A stretch of 64,000 nt of DNA. Source: Flavobacterium sp. SH_e. Lineage in GTDB: Bacteria; Bacteroidota; Bacteroidia; Flavobacteriales; Flavobacteriaceae. Positions 54,913-63,980 of the stretch are shown piece after piece. The notes under the pieces are model-generated. The model was not told the DNA's origin and did no database searches. It was given only the letters and a program-made list of their open reading frames with translations. Positions within the stretch are counted from its first letter, which is position 1. Each line of letters opens with the position of its first letter. The position numbers were made by a program, and so were the translations under genes. The stretch spans positions 124,001 to 188,000 of the forward strand of contig NZ_JAOVZN010000001.1 of assembly GCF_025717045.1 (NCBI RefSeq). The letters run 5' to 3'.

Positions 54913-55338
54913 ATGAATCCATTTTTAAGAAATACTTTGGCCGTAATTGCAGGTCTTGTTATCGGAAGCGTTGTCAATATGAGCATCATTTTAATTAGTG
55001 GTTCTATAATTCCAGCGCCAAATGGTGCAGACGTTACTACTACTGAAGGCTTAAAAGCATCAATGCATTTATTTGAGCCAAAGCATTTTCTTTTTCCATT
55101 TTTAGCCCACGCATTAGGAACTTTTGCTGGCGCATTAACGACAGCTTTAACCGCAATTCATCATAAAACAAAATTAGCTTTTGGTATTGGAGCTTTCTTT
55201 TTATTTGGCGGTATTGTGACCATGTTTACACTGCCATCGCCAATTTGGTTTGGTTTTGTCGATTTAATTTTCGCTTATATTCCAATGGCTTATTTAGCTT
55301 CTAGAATTGCTGTAAAAAAGAAAACAAATGGGCGATAA
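54913..55338 (+). CDS. Hypothetical four-span membrane protein (141 aa)
   Basis: Spans at about 8-32, 56-80, 85-107 and 112-130, with a polar loop PNGADVTTTEGLKASMHLFEPKHF between the first two. No family recognised. Its end overlaps the next gene by 11 bp, so the two are probably translated together. Confidence 0.78.
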   Translation: MNPFLRNTLAVIAGLVIGSVVNMSIILISGSIIPAPNGADVTTTEGLKASMHLFEPKHFLFPFLAHALGTFAGALTTALTAIHHKTKLAFGIGAFFLFGGIVTMFTLPSPIWFGFVDLIFAYIPMAYLASRIAVKKKTNGR

Positions 55339-55540
55339 AACAACAATAAAACCAGCAAAAAAATGCTACGAGCATATCGGTGGCAAATTGGGCGAACTTC
55401 TTTTGGAAACATTTGCCGATAAAAAATGGATTGCCAAAAATAGTCCTGAAGAAAAGCATTTTTATATAACTGAATTAGGCGAAAAAGAGTTTACCAAATT
55501 AGGTTTAGATCTTTCAAAAATTAAATCGGAAGCCATTTAA
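55328..55540 (+). CDS. Short winged-helix-like protein resembling an ArsR C-terminal part
   Basis: 70 residues. KKCYEHIGGKLGELLLETFADKKWI...FYITELGEKEFTKLGLDL looks like the C-terminal half of certain ArsR-family regulators (CYEHLGGKLG segment and wing). The N-terminal DNA-recognition helices are missing. The 11-bp overlap with the membrane gene upstream argues for an expressed gene rather than a random fragment. It may be a decayed regulator or a stand-alone ligand domain. Confidence 0.65.
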   Translation: MGDKTTIKPAKKCYEHIGGKLGELLLETFADKKWIAKNSPEEKHFYITELGEKEFTKLGLDLSKIKSEAI

Positions 55541-55619
55541 TTTTATAAAATTCCAAGCCTTTTCTACAAAATTTTTAGCACTTAATTTCATAACTTAGTT
55601 TGTTTTTAAATCTGGAATT

Positions 55620-55988
55620 ATGACTAAGAAAGAAATCGCTAAAAACTTCCTGAAATTGGCAGCAAAAGGACATCCTCATGAAGGTTTTCGATTATATGTC
55701 GGAAAGAATTTCAAACATCACAATGCCTATTTCAAAGGTGATGCAGACACTTTAATGCTTGCTATGGAAGAATCTGCCAGAACAAATCCGAATAAGATTT
55801 TTAAAATCCATCATATTTTAGAAGACGGGAATTTAGTTGCGGTGCATTCGCATCTCAAACAAACTCCTGTAGACGTAGGTTTTGCAGTTGTGCATATTCT
55901 CAAATTCGAATCGGATAAAATCATAGAACTTTGGGATTTAGGCCAGCCAGTTCCTAAAGATTCTATTAATGAAAATGGAATGTTTTAG
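55620..55988 (+). CDS. SnoaL-like / NTF2-fold protein
   Basis: 122 residues. KNFLKLAAKGHPHEGFRLYVGKNFKHHNAYFKGDAD and VHILKFESDKIIELWDLGQPVP are typical of SnoaL-like small cytoplasmic proteins with a conical ligand pocket. Function unknown. Confidence 0.83.
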   Translation: MTKKEIAKNFLKLAAKGHPHEGFRLYVGKNFKHHNAYFKGDADTLMLAMEESARTNPNKIFKIHHILEDGNLVAVHSHLKQTPVDVGFAVVHILKFESDKIIELWDLGQPVPKDSINENGMF

Positions 55989-56104
55989 TTAATTGTGAAT
56001 TGTTAATGGTAAATTATTAATTCAAAAACTAAATCTATAAACAACAGATAAACGCATTCGCAACATTTTACAATTCATAATTAACAATTCACCATTAAAA
56101 ACCA
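55989..56104. repeat. Imperfect inverted repeat of 'AATTGTGAATTGTTAATGG' type
   Basis: TTAATTGTGAATTGTTAATG at the left and ACAATTCATAATTAACAATT then CACCATTA at the right form a long AT-rich imperfect stem over the 116-bp gap. A shorter relative (TAAATTATTAATGGTTAAT) occurs at 58682-58700. Confidence 0.6.
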
Positions 56105-57145
56105 ATGAACTTCATCGCCAAAATCTCTTTACTCTTAGTTTTAATTTTTGCTTCTTGCAATTCATCAGCTCAGAAAAAAGAGGATTATAAAAAAAGTATT
56201 GATAGTATAATTCAAAACTCAAACCCAAAATTTACTGGTGTAGTTTTAATTTCTAAAAATGGGAAAGCGCTGTATTCAAAAGTTGAAGGTCTTTCGAATT
56301 TCGAAACCAAAATACCTTTAAAAATGGATACCCAATTTGAAATCATGTCCAACAGTAAATTAATTGCTGCCGTTTTAATTTTATTGGAAGTCGAAAAAGG
56401 AAAAGTCGATTTGAATGCGCCAATCAAAAAATATCTGCCAGAACTAAATCAAACTTGGGCTGATTCAGTAACGGTTCATCAACTTTTAAATCATTCTCAC
56501 GGAATTATCGATTTACAAAAACCATTGGCTTTTAAACCTGGAACCGATTTTAAATACGGAAATCTCAGTTTTAATCTAGTTGCAAAAATTGTCGAATTCA
56601 GCTCTAAAAAAAGTTATAGAGATGTTGCTGAATCGCTTTTTAAGAAATTAAAAATGAATCACACTTTTTGTTATTCTAAAGATAAAGAGCAAAATCTGGC
56701 AACGGGTTATTATAATGTAAAAAATCAGTTGGAACCTGATACTTCAAGACAAATCACAGATGAAAGTTTAGGTGCAGACGGCATTATTTCAACCGTTTCT
56801 GATCTAGCTATTTGGAACAATAATCTTCATAAAGGAAAAATATTAAACCCCGAATCATATCAGTTATTAACTAAAAACACCATTTTATCTCAGCATAATT
56901 TCTTTGGAAAAGAAAAACAACCTTATGGATACGGAATTCGAATTGTAGAAGAAGAATCAGTTAAATATCTTGGACATACAGGTTTAGGTGACGGATTTTC
57001 TGCCGTAAATTTGTATTTCCCAGAAAGTGATGTGAGCCTGATTGTTTCAGAAAATCAAATGCCGGAAGATTCTAATTTGTTTTATGCTTCTGAATTCAAA
57101 ATCAAAAACATCCTTTTAAAAAGTGATTTATTAAGTAAAAAATAA
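56105..57145 (+). CDS. Class C beta-lactamase-fold serine hydrolase lipoprotein
   Basis: 346 residues. Lipobox IFASC with Cys18. The S-x-x-K motif is Ser82-Asn-Ser-Lys85, Y-x-N is in FKYGNLSFN (about 146), and a late HTGLGDG replaces the KTG box. Such proteins act on peptides or esters, not necessarily on beta-lactams. It sits in the envelope and is followed 5 bp later by a DUF1801 gene. Confidence 0.88.
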   Translation: MNFIAKISLLLVLIFASCNSSAQKKEDYKKSIDSIIQNSNPKFTGVVLISKNGKALYSKVEGLSNFETKIPLKMDTQFEIMSNSKLIAAVLILLEVEKGKVDLNAPIKKYLPELNQTWADSVTVHQLLNHSHGIIDLQKPLAFKPGTDFKYGNLSFNLVAKIVEFSSKKSYRDVAESLFKKLKMNHTFCYSKDKEQNLATGYYNVKNQLEPDTSRQITDESLGADGIISTVSDLAIWNNNLHKGKILNPESYQLLTKNTILSQHNFFGKEKQPYGYGIRIVEEESVKYLGHTGLGDGFSAVNLYFPESDVSLIVSENQMPEDSNLFYASEFKIKNILLKSDLLSKK

Positions 57146-57150
57146 ACAAA

Positions 57151-57573
57151 ATGGCAAAAAATAAAACTACAGAAACTCAAGGCAGTGTTACTGATTTTAT
57201 TAACGCTGTCGAAAATGAAGTTAAAAGAAACGATGCTTTTGAACTTCTAAAAATAATACAGGAAACATCAGGTTTTGAACCCAAAATGTGGGGACCAAGC
57301 ATTATTGGATTTGGAAGTTATCATTATAAATATGACAGCGGACATGAAGGTGATGCACCATTAGCCGGATTTTCACCAAGAAAAGCCGCATTGACCGTTT
57401 ATTTCTATTTGCCAGAAGAAAAAAGAGAAGAACTTTTATCGAAATTAGGAAAACATACTTCGTCGAAAGCCTGCATTTACATCAAAAAATTAGCTGATGT
57501 TGATATCGAAATCTTAAAAAAGATAATTTTGCTTTCTATTCAATACACTCAAAATTTATATCCCTCAAAATAA
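57151..57573 (+). CDS. DUF1801 protein
   Basis: 140 residues. MWGPSIIGFGSYHYKYDSGHEGDAPLAGFSPRKAALTVYF is the classic DUF1801 core. Only 5 bp after the serine hydrolase and 1 bp before the next gene, so clearly in an operon. Function unknown. Confidence 0.87.
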   Translation: MAKNKTTETQGSVTDFINAVENEVKRNDAFELLKIIQETSGFEPKMWGPSIIGFGSYHYKYDSGHEGDAPLAGFSPRKAALTVYFYLPEEKREELLSKLGKHTSSKACIYIKKLADVDIEILKKIILLSIQYTQNLYPSK

Positions 57574-57574
57574 A

Positions 57575-58678
57575 ATGATTACATTCTTAATTCTAGTATT
57601 TTTAATATTATTTGCCATTTACAGATTTCTTCAGCATCCAAAATTCGGAAAAGCTCCTTCTGGCGAAAGACTAACTTTGATTCAAAATTCGCCTCAATAT
57701 AAAAACGGAAAATTCGAAAATCAATCTTTTACACCCGACCTTGCAGAAGGAGAAAGTATGGCGGGAGTTTTGTTTGAATTTTTCTTCAAAAAAGTAGAAA
57801 GAAAAACGCCAACCGATTTGATTCCGTCAATAAAAACCAATTTACACGAACTTCCTCTCGATCAAGATATTTTAGTTTGGTTTGGACATTCGTCTTATTT
57901 TATTCAGTTGGAAGGAAAACGATTTTTAATCGATCCTGTTTTCAGCGGAAACGCCTCTCCTATTCCTGGCACAACAAAATCATTTAAAGGCTCTGATATT
58001 TATTCAGTTGAAGATCTTCCAGAAATTGATTATTTATTGATCACGCACGATCATTATGATCATTTAGATTATGATACGATTTTAAAATTAAAACCCAAAA
58101 CTAAAAAAATCATCACGGCTCTCGGAGTTGGTTCGCATTTTGAGTTTTGGGGATTTCCATCAGAAAATATTATCGAAAAAGATTGGTACAGCAGGATCCA
58201 ATTAGATGAAAATCTGACGATTCACACAACGCCTTCAAGACATTTTTCTGGCAGAAGTTTTAAAAGATGTAACACACTTTGGACTTCTTTTGTTTTGGAA
58301 ACTAAAGATTTTAAAATGTATTTGGGTGGCGACAGCGGTTACGATTCTCATTTTACTGAAATCGGAGAAAAATATGGTCCATTTGACATCGCTTTACTTG
58401 ATAACGGCCAATACAATGAGAAATGGAAATACATTCATAATATGCCCGAAGATGTGATAAAAGCCATGAAAGATTTGAAAGCAAAAAGAGTATTCCCTGT
58501 GCACTCTTCTAAGTTTTCATTGTCTCTTCATTCTTGGGACGAACCTTTGAAAAAAGTAACAGAATTGAATAGTTTGTCTGAAAATCCGATTTCTTTAATT
58601 ACTCCAATGATTGGTGAAGCTGTTGAATTGAAAAATGATAAACAAGAGTTTAAACAATGGTGGGAAGGAGTTCTTTAA
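57575..58678 (+). CDS. Metallo-beta-lactamase-fold hydrolase (NAPE-PLD/UlaG-like)
   Basis: 367 residues. An N-terminal membrane span (2-14), then WFGHSSYFIQLEGKRFLIDPVF and the zinc motif THDHYDHLD (about 157-165), TTPSRHFSGR, GGDSGYDSHF and a final VFPVHSSKFSLSLHSW. This matches N-acylphosphatidylethanolamine-phospholipase D-like proteins, so a phospholipid substrate is possible. Third gene of the hydrolase-DUF1801-MBL operon. Confidence 0.87.
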   Translation: MITFLILVFLILFAIYRFLQHPKFGKAPSGERLTLIQNSPQYKNGKFENQSFTPDLAEGESMAGVLFEFFFKKVERKTPTDLIPSIKTNLHELPLDQDILVWFGHSSYFIQLEGKRFLIDPVFSGNASPIPGTTKSFKGSDIYSVEDLPEIDYLLITHDHYDHLDYDTILKLKPKTKKIITALGVGSHFEFWGFPSENIIEKDWYSRIQLDENLTIHTTPSRHFSGRSFKRCNTLWTSFVLETKDFKMYLGGDSGYDSHFTEIGEKYGPFDIALLDNGQYNEKWKYIHNMPEDVIKAMKDLKAKRVFPVHSSKFSLSLHSWDEPLKKVTELNSLSENPISLITPMIGEAVELKNDKQEFKQWWEGVL

Positions 58679-58747
58679 TTGTAAATTATTAATGGTTAAT
58701 AATGAAACCTGAGACTGAGACTGAAAACTTGAAACAAACTCAAAACC

Positions 58748-59872
58748 GTGAAAAACAAAATATCCTTTCTAGCGCTTTTATTGCTCGTAACATCTAACAT
58801 TTTTTCTCAGAATACTTACGTCTTTTTAGGATCTTACAATCGAGATAAAACGGCAGAAGCCATTCAGGTTTATCAATTGGATACTTTGAGCGGAAAATTG
58901 ACCAAATTTACTTCGGTTAAAAATGTTGTCAATCCCTCCTATTTAACGGTTTCTCCAAATGGAAAATATGTTTACGCATGCACGGATACCAAAACTCCAA
59001 ATGCGGGAAGCGTGAGCAGTTTTGAATTTAATACATCGTCAAAAACATTGACTTTTTTGAATAGTCAGCGAAGTGGCGGTGAAAACCCAGTTTATGTTTC
59101 TGTTCATAAAAATGGAAAATGGCTTGCCAATGCCAATTATACTGAAGGAAGCGTTTCGGTTTTTCCAATTTTAGAAAATGGAAAAATCGATTCGATTGCA
59201 CAGAATTTTCAATACATGGATGGAAGTGTAAATAAAGAAAGACAAACCAGATCTCACGTACACTCTGCAGTATTTTCTCCACAATGCGATTATTTGTTTT
59301 TACCCGATTTAGGCGCCGATAAAATTCGCTGTTATGCATTTGATGAAAATGTGAAAAAGCCTTTAGTAGAAACTAAAAATCCATTTACAAAAACCGATTT
59401 AGAAGCTGGACCGAGACATTTTACTTTTCATCCAAATCAAAAATGGGGATATTGTATAGAAGAAATGGCAGGACAAATAAGCGTTTACAATTTTGAAAAT
59501 GGTGTTTTGAATAAAATTCAGCGCATTGCAACGCATCCGGATAAAATAAAAGAAGGCTTTGAAAGCTCGGATATTCATATTTCTCCTGACGGAAAATTTC
59601 TTTACGCCACCAATCGCGGCAAGGAAAATAATATTGCTATTTTCTCTATTGATGAAAATGGATTTCTTAAAAACATTGGTTATCAATCTACTTTAGGAAA
59701 ACATCCACGAATTTTTGCCATTGACGAAAGCGGGAAATTTTTAGTTGCATCAAATGTACAAACTGGGAATGTTGTGGTTTTTAAAAGAGATTTTAAAACT
59801 GGATTACTTAAAAAAGTAGGAAAACAGATTAAAATGGAAAATGTCTCTTGTGTACATATTAAGTGTATTTGA
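58748..59872 (+). CDS. Exported lactonase-family seven-bladed beta-propeller
   Basis: 374 residues, GTG start that gives a good signal peptide (KNKISFLALLLLVTSNIFSQ). Repeated blade signatures include NPSYLTVSPNGKYVYACTD, NPVYVSVHKNGKWLANANY, HSAVFSPQCDYLFLPDLG, GPRHFTFHPNQKWGY and SDIHISPDGKFLYATNRG. 6-phosphogluconolactonase/YbhE-like fold, but export makes another lactone or carbohydrate more likely. Confidence 0.88.
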   Translation: MKNKISFLALLLLVTSNIFSQNTYVFLGSYNRDKTAEAIQVYQLDTLSGKLTKFTSVKNVVNPSYLTVSPNGKYVYACTDTKTPNAGSVSSFEFNTSSKTLTFLNSQRSGGENPVYVSVHKNGKWLANANYTEGSVSVFPILENGKIDSIAQNFQYMDGSVNKERQTRSHVHSAVFSPQCDYLFLPDLGADKIRCYAFDENVKKPLVETKNPFTKTDLEAGPRHFTFHPNQKWGYCIEEMAGQISVYNFENGVLNKIQRIATHPDKIKEGFESSDIHISPDGKFLYATNRGKENNIAIFSIDENGFLKNIGYQSTLGKHPRIFAIDESGKFLVASNVQTGNVVVFKRDFKTGLLKKVGKQIKMENVSCVHIKCI

Positions 59873-59978
59873 TATTTGTCTAAGAATTTTTTAGGCCAAC
59901 ATACTATTAAATAACAATACTATTCTTACTTTTGCAACATAGACAGAATTAACCATCCTAAAAAAAGCAAACCATAAA

Positions 59979-60506
59979 ATGCAAATATCAAACTTCAATT
60001 TACAGCCCGATTTCTTAGAAAACGAAATTACAAAGTTAATTCCGCTAGAAGAAAATCATTTTGAAGCATTATTTGAAGTCGCTTCCGATCCTTTGATTTG
60101 GGAACAAAATCCAGCTAAGGATCGATACACAAAAGAAGGTTTTAAAACTTTTTTTAATATTATAATTACAAAAAGTCCGTTCTTAATTCTCGATAAACAA
60201 ACTGGCGAAATTATGGGAACAACGAGTTTTTACGATCACAATCCCGAAAAATCGAATGTGGGAATTGGTTACACTTTTATTACAAGAAAATATTGGGGAG
60301 GCCCATACAATAAATCAAACAAAAAATTAATGATCGATTATGCATTTCAGTATGTTGATTCGGTACTTTTTCACATCGGAGCAGAAAATTTCCGTTCTCA
60401 AAAAGCCGTTTTAAAACTTGGAGCAGAAAAAATCAATGAGCTGACATTTACTATTAATGGTGCTGATGTGCCTTATTTTGAATATGAGTTGAAGAAAAAA
60501 GAATAA
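59979..60506 (+). CDS. GNAT-family N-acetyltransferase (RimJ/RimL-like)
   Basis: 175 residues. IPLEENHFEALFEVASDP-like opening, GIGYTFITRKYWGGPYNKSNKKLMIDYAFQ (acetyl-CoA region) and HIGAENFRSQKAVLKLGAEKI are typical of RimJ/RimL-type acetyltransferases. Substrate unknown. TACTTTTG (59927-59934) could be its -7 box. Confidence 0.88.
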   Translation: MQISNFNLQPDFLENEITKLIPLEENHFEALFEVASDPLIWEQNPAKDRYTKEGFKTFFNIIITKSPFLILDKQTGEIMGTTSFYDHNPEKSNVGIGYTFITRKYWGGPYNKSNKKLMIDYAFQYVDSVLFHIGAENFRSQKAVLKLGAEKINELTFTINGADVPYFEYELKKKE

Positions 60507-60595
60507 ATGAAAGAAGAAAGAGGCAAGAGAAAAGATATTGAATTTAATACATCGTCTTGCTTCTTTCATCTTTCCCTTCTTAAAAAAATAAAACA

Positions 60596-61177
60596 ATGAA
60601 AAGAATAACAGTATTCTGTGCTTCAAGTTTTGGTACAGAAAAAATTTACGAAGAACAAGCGGGTCTAGTTGGAAAAACTTTAGCTGAGCAAAATATAGAA
60701 TTAGTTTACGGCGGTGCAAATGTAGGTTTAATGGGCGCTGTTGCAGACGGAGCTTTAAATGCTGGAGGAAAAGTAATTGGCGTTCTTCCAAACTTTCTGA
60801 GATCAAAAGAAATTGCGCATTTAGGTTTAACCGAATTGATTTTGGTAGAAAGTATGCACGAAAGAAAAACTAAAATGAATGAATTATGTGATGGCGTAAT
60901 TGCGTTACCAGGAAGTTTTGGAACTTTAGAAGAACTTTTTGAAATGCTGACTTGGGAACAATTGGGTCTACATAAGAAACCTATTGCAATTCTTAACATA
61001 AACGGCTTTTACGATTCTTTAATCCAACTAACTAAAATTATGGTTGAAAAAGGTTTCTTAAAAAGTGAATACCAACAAATGTTAATCGTTGGTGAAACTA
61101 TTGAAGATCTTCTGTATAAAATGAAAAACTATATCGCGCCAACTGTTGTAAAATGGATTAATAAAGAAGAGTTGTAA
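60596..61177 (+). CDS. LOG-family protein (TIGR00730, cytokinin riboside 5'-monophosphate phosphoribohydrolase-like)
   Basis: 193 residues. Rossmann start ITVFCASSFGTEKIYEEQA, VYGGANVGLMG (about 40-50), MHERKTKMNELCDGVIALPGSFGTLEELFEMLTW (about 84-117), where PGSFGTxxE is the LOG motif with Ser in place of the common Gly. Splits the N-glycosidic bond of nucleoside monophosphates. Confidence 0.92.
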   Translation: MKRITVFCASSFGTEKIYEEQAGLVGKTLAEQNIELVYGGANVGLMGAVADGALNAGGKVIGVLPNFLRSKEIAHLGLTELILVESMHERKTKMNELCDGVIALPGSFGTLEELFEMLTWEQLGLHKKPIAILNINGFYDSLIQLTKIMVEKGFLKSEYQQMLIVGETIEDLLYKMKNYIAPTVVKWINKEEL

Positions 61178-61301
61178 ATTCTGAATTATAAATTCAAAAT
61201 CATTCGTTATGAATTGAAAATGAAGAGTTAGAAGTAAAAAATTTAGAGTTATATTTACATTTCCTTCTAACTTTAACAAACAACTTCTAACCTCAAAAAA
61301 A

Positions 61302-61769
61302 ATGAAAACAGAAAACAACAAATTTGCAAAGGCCGAAATGCTGATTAGAAAACCTGTTTCAGAAGTTTTCAAGGCTTTTATTGATCCGCAGATAACTAGT
61401 AATTTCTGGTTTACAAAAGGATCAGGAAAATTAGAAGAAAATCAGAAAACGGAATGGACTTGGGAAATGTATGGTTTTTCGCTTTCTGTTAAAACGGTTG
61501 TTTTGCAGGAAAATAAAAAGATTGTGATCGAATGGGGAAATCCAGACGAAATTACTCTTGTCGAATGGATTTTTAGTCCATTAAACGAAAATGAAACTTT
61601 TGTGAGTATTACTAATTCTGGTTTTCATGGTGATACAGATAAAATAATCGATCAGGTTCGAAATTCAACCGAAGGTTTTACTTTGGTTCTGGCCGGAGCA
61701 AAAGCTTATTTAGAACATAATTTACGATTGAATTTAGTTTTAGATCGCTTTCCTAAAGGACTTGCTTAG
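61302..61769 (+). CDS. SRPBCC family protein
   Basis: 155 residues. AEMLIRKPVSEVFKAFIDPQITSNFWFTKGSGKLEE and the closing GFTLVLAGAKAYLEHNLRLNLVLDRFP are the AHSA1-like SRPBCC pattern. Ligand unknown; cytoplasmic. Confidence 0.87.
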   Translation: MKTENNKFAKAEMLIRKPVSEVFKAFIDPQITSNFWFTKGSGKLEENQKTEWTWEMYGFSLSVKTVVLQENKKIVIEWGNPDEITLVEWIFSPLNENETFVSITNSGFHGDTDKIIDQVRNSTEGFTLVLAGAKAYLEHNLRLNLVLDRFPKGLA

Positions 61770-61789
61770 TGGTGATTTTAACTGCGGAA

Positions 61790-61965
61790 AAAGCGTATTA
61801 TTTTGTAGCGAAGAGCTCGCAAAGATTTTACGCAAAGATCACAAAGTTTTTTGAAAATCATTAAAAATGGAACGTTCACAAAGCTTTGCTTATAATTAAA
61901 ATATCTCATCGAACTCTGCGTAAAATCTTTGCGAGCTCTGCGTTTCAAAACATTAACCGCAAAGA
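61790..61965. repeat. Degenerate 'GCGAAGAGCTCGCAAAGATTTTACGCAAAG' repeat block
   Basis: The left half carries AGCTCGCAAAGATTTTACGC, the right half the complementary GCGTAAAATCTTTGCGAGCT, giving an inverted repeat of about 20 bp (roughly 61811-61830 and 61918-61937), with ACAAAGCTTTGC inside. Word content matches the block at 622-810. Confidence 0.75.
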
Positions 61966-62002
61966 AAGACAACCTGAAACTTTAAACGAAAAACTAAAAG
62001 TT

Positions 62003-62371
62003 ATGGAAGTAAAAAAAACCGAAAATATAGACGAATACATTGGCGGATTTCCGAATGATGTTCAGGAGATTTTAGAGAAAGTTCGAATGACAATTCAGAA
62101 AGCGGCGCCAGATTCTAAGGAAAAAATCAGTTATTCGATGCCGGCTTTTGAACAAAATGGAATTGTAGTTTATTTTGCTGCTTTTAAAAACCATATCGGA
62201 CTTTATGCTCTGCCTTCTGGACATGAAGCTTTTGCTGAAAGACTTTCAAAATACAAATCCGGAAAAGGTTCTGTTCAATTTCCTTTAAAAGACCCAATGC
62301 CTTACGATTTGATTGCTGAAATTGTCAAATTTAGAGTTAAAGAAAATCTGGAAAAAGCAAAAAAGAAATAA
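62003..62371 (+). CDS. DUF1801/YdhG-type protein
   Basis: 122 residues from ATG 62003. The upstream in-frame extension runs through the intergenic repeat and is not taken as coding. ENIDEYIGGFPNDVQEILEKVRMTIQKAAPDSKEKISYSMPAF and the closing FPLKDPMPYDLIAEIVKFRV identify the YdhG-like branch, sometimes called iron chaperone. 8 bp before the next gene. Confidence 0.88.
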   Translation: MEVKKTENIDEYIGGFPNDVQEILEKVRMTIQKAAPDSKEKISYSMPAFEQNGIVVYFAAFKNHIGLYALPSGHEAFAERLSKYKSGKGSVQFPLKDPMPYDLIAEIVKFRVKENLEKAKKK

Positions 62372-62379
62372 ATATACAA

Positions 62380-63063
62380 ATGAATTTAACCGAACATTAC
62401 AACCAACTTTATAAAACTTCTTCTGAAGCGATTTCGACAGGAAAATATGCTATAGATACTGAACTTAAAAACGAATCTGATTCTCGTTTTGGAATTACGC
62501 TTCTTATTCGTCCAAATGATGAAATTAAAGCTAATATTCAAACTTTCATTAACGAATTAAAAAAAGCAGAACCAGAGCAATATTTTTATCCAGATTCAGA
62601 TATTCATATTACGGTAATATCGATTATTTCTTGTTCGGAAAATTTCACATTAAATCAAATTTCGCCAAATGAATATATCGAAATAATCTGCAGAAGTTTG
62701 GTTGATGTAGATAAAATAAAAATTCATTTTAAAGGAATAACTGCTTCTCCTTCAGCTTTAATGATTCAAGGATTTCCGAGCGATGAAACTTTAAATAATT
62801 TACGAAACAGACTTCGTGAGAATTTCAAAAATTCAGGATTACAGCAAAGTATAGATAGCCGATATACAATTTCTGCAGCACATTCTACTATCATGCGCTT
62901 TCAGGAAAAACTTCAAAATCCGAAGAAATTAATTGAAATTGCAGAAAAATTCCGTGATTATGATTTCGGTGAATTCGACGTCAAAAATTTAGAATTAGTT
63001 TACAATGATTGGTATCAGCGTAAAAATACAACGAAAGTTTTGGGAGATTTTGGTTTGAGATGA
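62380..63063 (+). CDS. 2H phosphoesterase / 2'-5' RNA ligase-like protein
   Basis: 227 residues. Two H-x-T/S motifs, DIHITVISI (about 70-78) and AAHSTIMRF (about 166-174), are arranged as in 2H phosphoesterases (LigT/CPDase). It probably acts on cyclic or linear 2',3'-phosphodiesters or RNA ends; substrate unknown. Confidence 0.8.
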   Translation: MNLTEHYNQLYKTSSEAISTGKYAIDTELKNESDSRFGITLLIRPNDEIKANIQTFINELKKAEPEQYFYPDSDIHITVISIISCSENFTLNQISPNEYIEIICRSLVDVDKIKIHFKGITASPSALMIQGFPSDETLNNLRNRLRENFKNSGLQQSIDSRYTISAAHSTIMRFQEKLQNPKKLIEIAEKFRDYDFGEFDVKNLELVYNDWYQRKNTTKVLGDFGLR

Positions 63064-63163
63064 TTTTTTTGCTTGCCACTAATTTCACAAATTTCCACTA
63101 ATTTTATTGAAGTGAATAAAAAAATAATTCGTGAAAATTCGTTGCGAAAAGAGAATCTAAGCT

Positions 63164-63526
63164 TTATTTGAATTTCCCAAAATGCCATAAAACTCCTGAC
63201 GGATCGTGCAGAAAACATTCGCTTCCCCAATCCAAATATTTTATCGGAGTTAATTTTACTCCTTCATATTTTTGAGGAAGATTTAAAGCTAAAAGTTCGC
63301 TGTAATAAAGTTCAACATTTTCAACTTCGACAAAAATCATGGTATTTTCGATCCAGTTTTTATCGTAATAATCTTGAAGATAAAAAGCGATTTCTTCTGT
63401 TTTAAATACAGACATTTTTGCTTCCAAAACGGTTTCTTCAAATCCTAAATCTCTGTAAAAACTTCTCGAAACTTCGAAATTTTTAGAACCAATAAAAGGT
63501 CTAATTGATTTTATATTCTTTTCCAT
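63164..63526 (-). CDS. VOC-family (glyoxalase/bleomycin-resistance-like) protein
   Basis: 120 residues. RPFIGSKNFEVSRSFYRDLGFEE, FYLQDYYDKNWIENTMIFVEVENVE and the closing CFLHDPSGVLWHFGKF are the paired beta-alpha-beta-beta-beta modules of the VOC fold. Function unknown. It lies 4 bp after the lipoprotein gene on the same strand, so probably one transcript. Confidence 0.88.
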   Translation of the reverse strand: MEKNIKSIRPFIGSKNFEVSRSFYRDLGFEETVLEAKMSVFKTEEIAFYLQDYYDKNWIENTMIFVEVENVELYYSELLALNLPQKYEGVKLTPIKYLDWGSECFLHDPSGVLWHFGKFK

Positions 63527-63530
63527 TTTA

Positions 63531-63980
63531 CTATAAATTGATGTCGTTATAATAAATTAAAAACCATTTGTTGTTTATCAGTTTAAATTGTCTTTCTACT
63601 TCAAAACCACTGTTCGGAATCCAAAATTTTTCTGTGACCAAAGTATCTGTTTTTACTAAAGAATGCTCATATTCTCCTATTTCAGTTTTCTCAGCAACTG
63701 AAACAGCCTGAAACTGCCAATTCTTCCTCGTCCAATTGTATTGTTCAAAACCAGAAACGTGTTTTCCTTCAATAGGAAAATCAACTCTCGAAACTTGAAA
63801 AAGAGAATCAGAATGAAACTTTTTATTGAATTCATCAAAGTTTTCGGCTATTTCTTTTTTCTTCGATGCAATACTGTTTTTCGTTTGAGAATCTGGCTTT
63901 GATTCTTCTATTTTATTTTTATTACAACTTAGAAAAAAGATGCAAAAAGCAGAAAATAAAAACGTTTTATAGCTTTTCAT
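63531..63980 (-). CDS. Hypothetical lipoprotein
   Basis: 149 residues from ATG 63980 (an ATG 12 bp upstream is possible). Lipobox FFLSC with Cys19, then a Lys/Glu/Ser spacer, and a small DUF4348-like body (NFDEFNKKFHSDSLFQVSRVDFPIEG, a segment seen in DUF4348 proteins). Function unknown. Confidence 0.75.
   Translation of the reverse strand: MKSYKTFLFSAFCIFFLSCNKNKIEESKPDSQTKNSIASKKKEIAENFDEFNKKFHSDSLFQVSRVDFPIEGKHVSGFEQYNWTRKNWQFQAVSVAEKTEIGEYEHSLVKTDTLVTEKFWIPNSGFEVERQFKLINNKWFLIYYNDINL

Noticed and set aside
61886..62002. N-terminal extension of the DUF1801 gene
   Set aside because: These 39 codons cross an intergenic inverted repeat and have no counterpart in the family; ATG 62003 is preferred.
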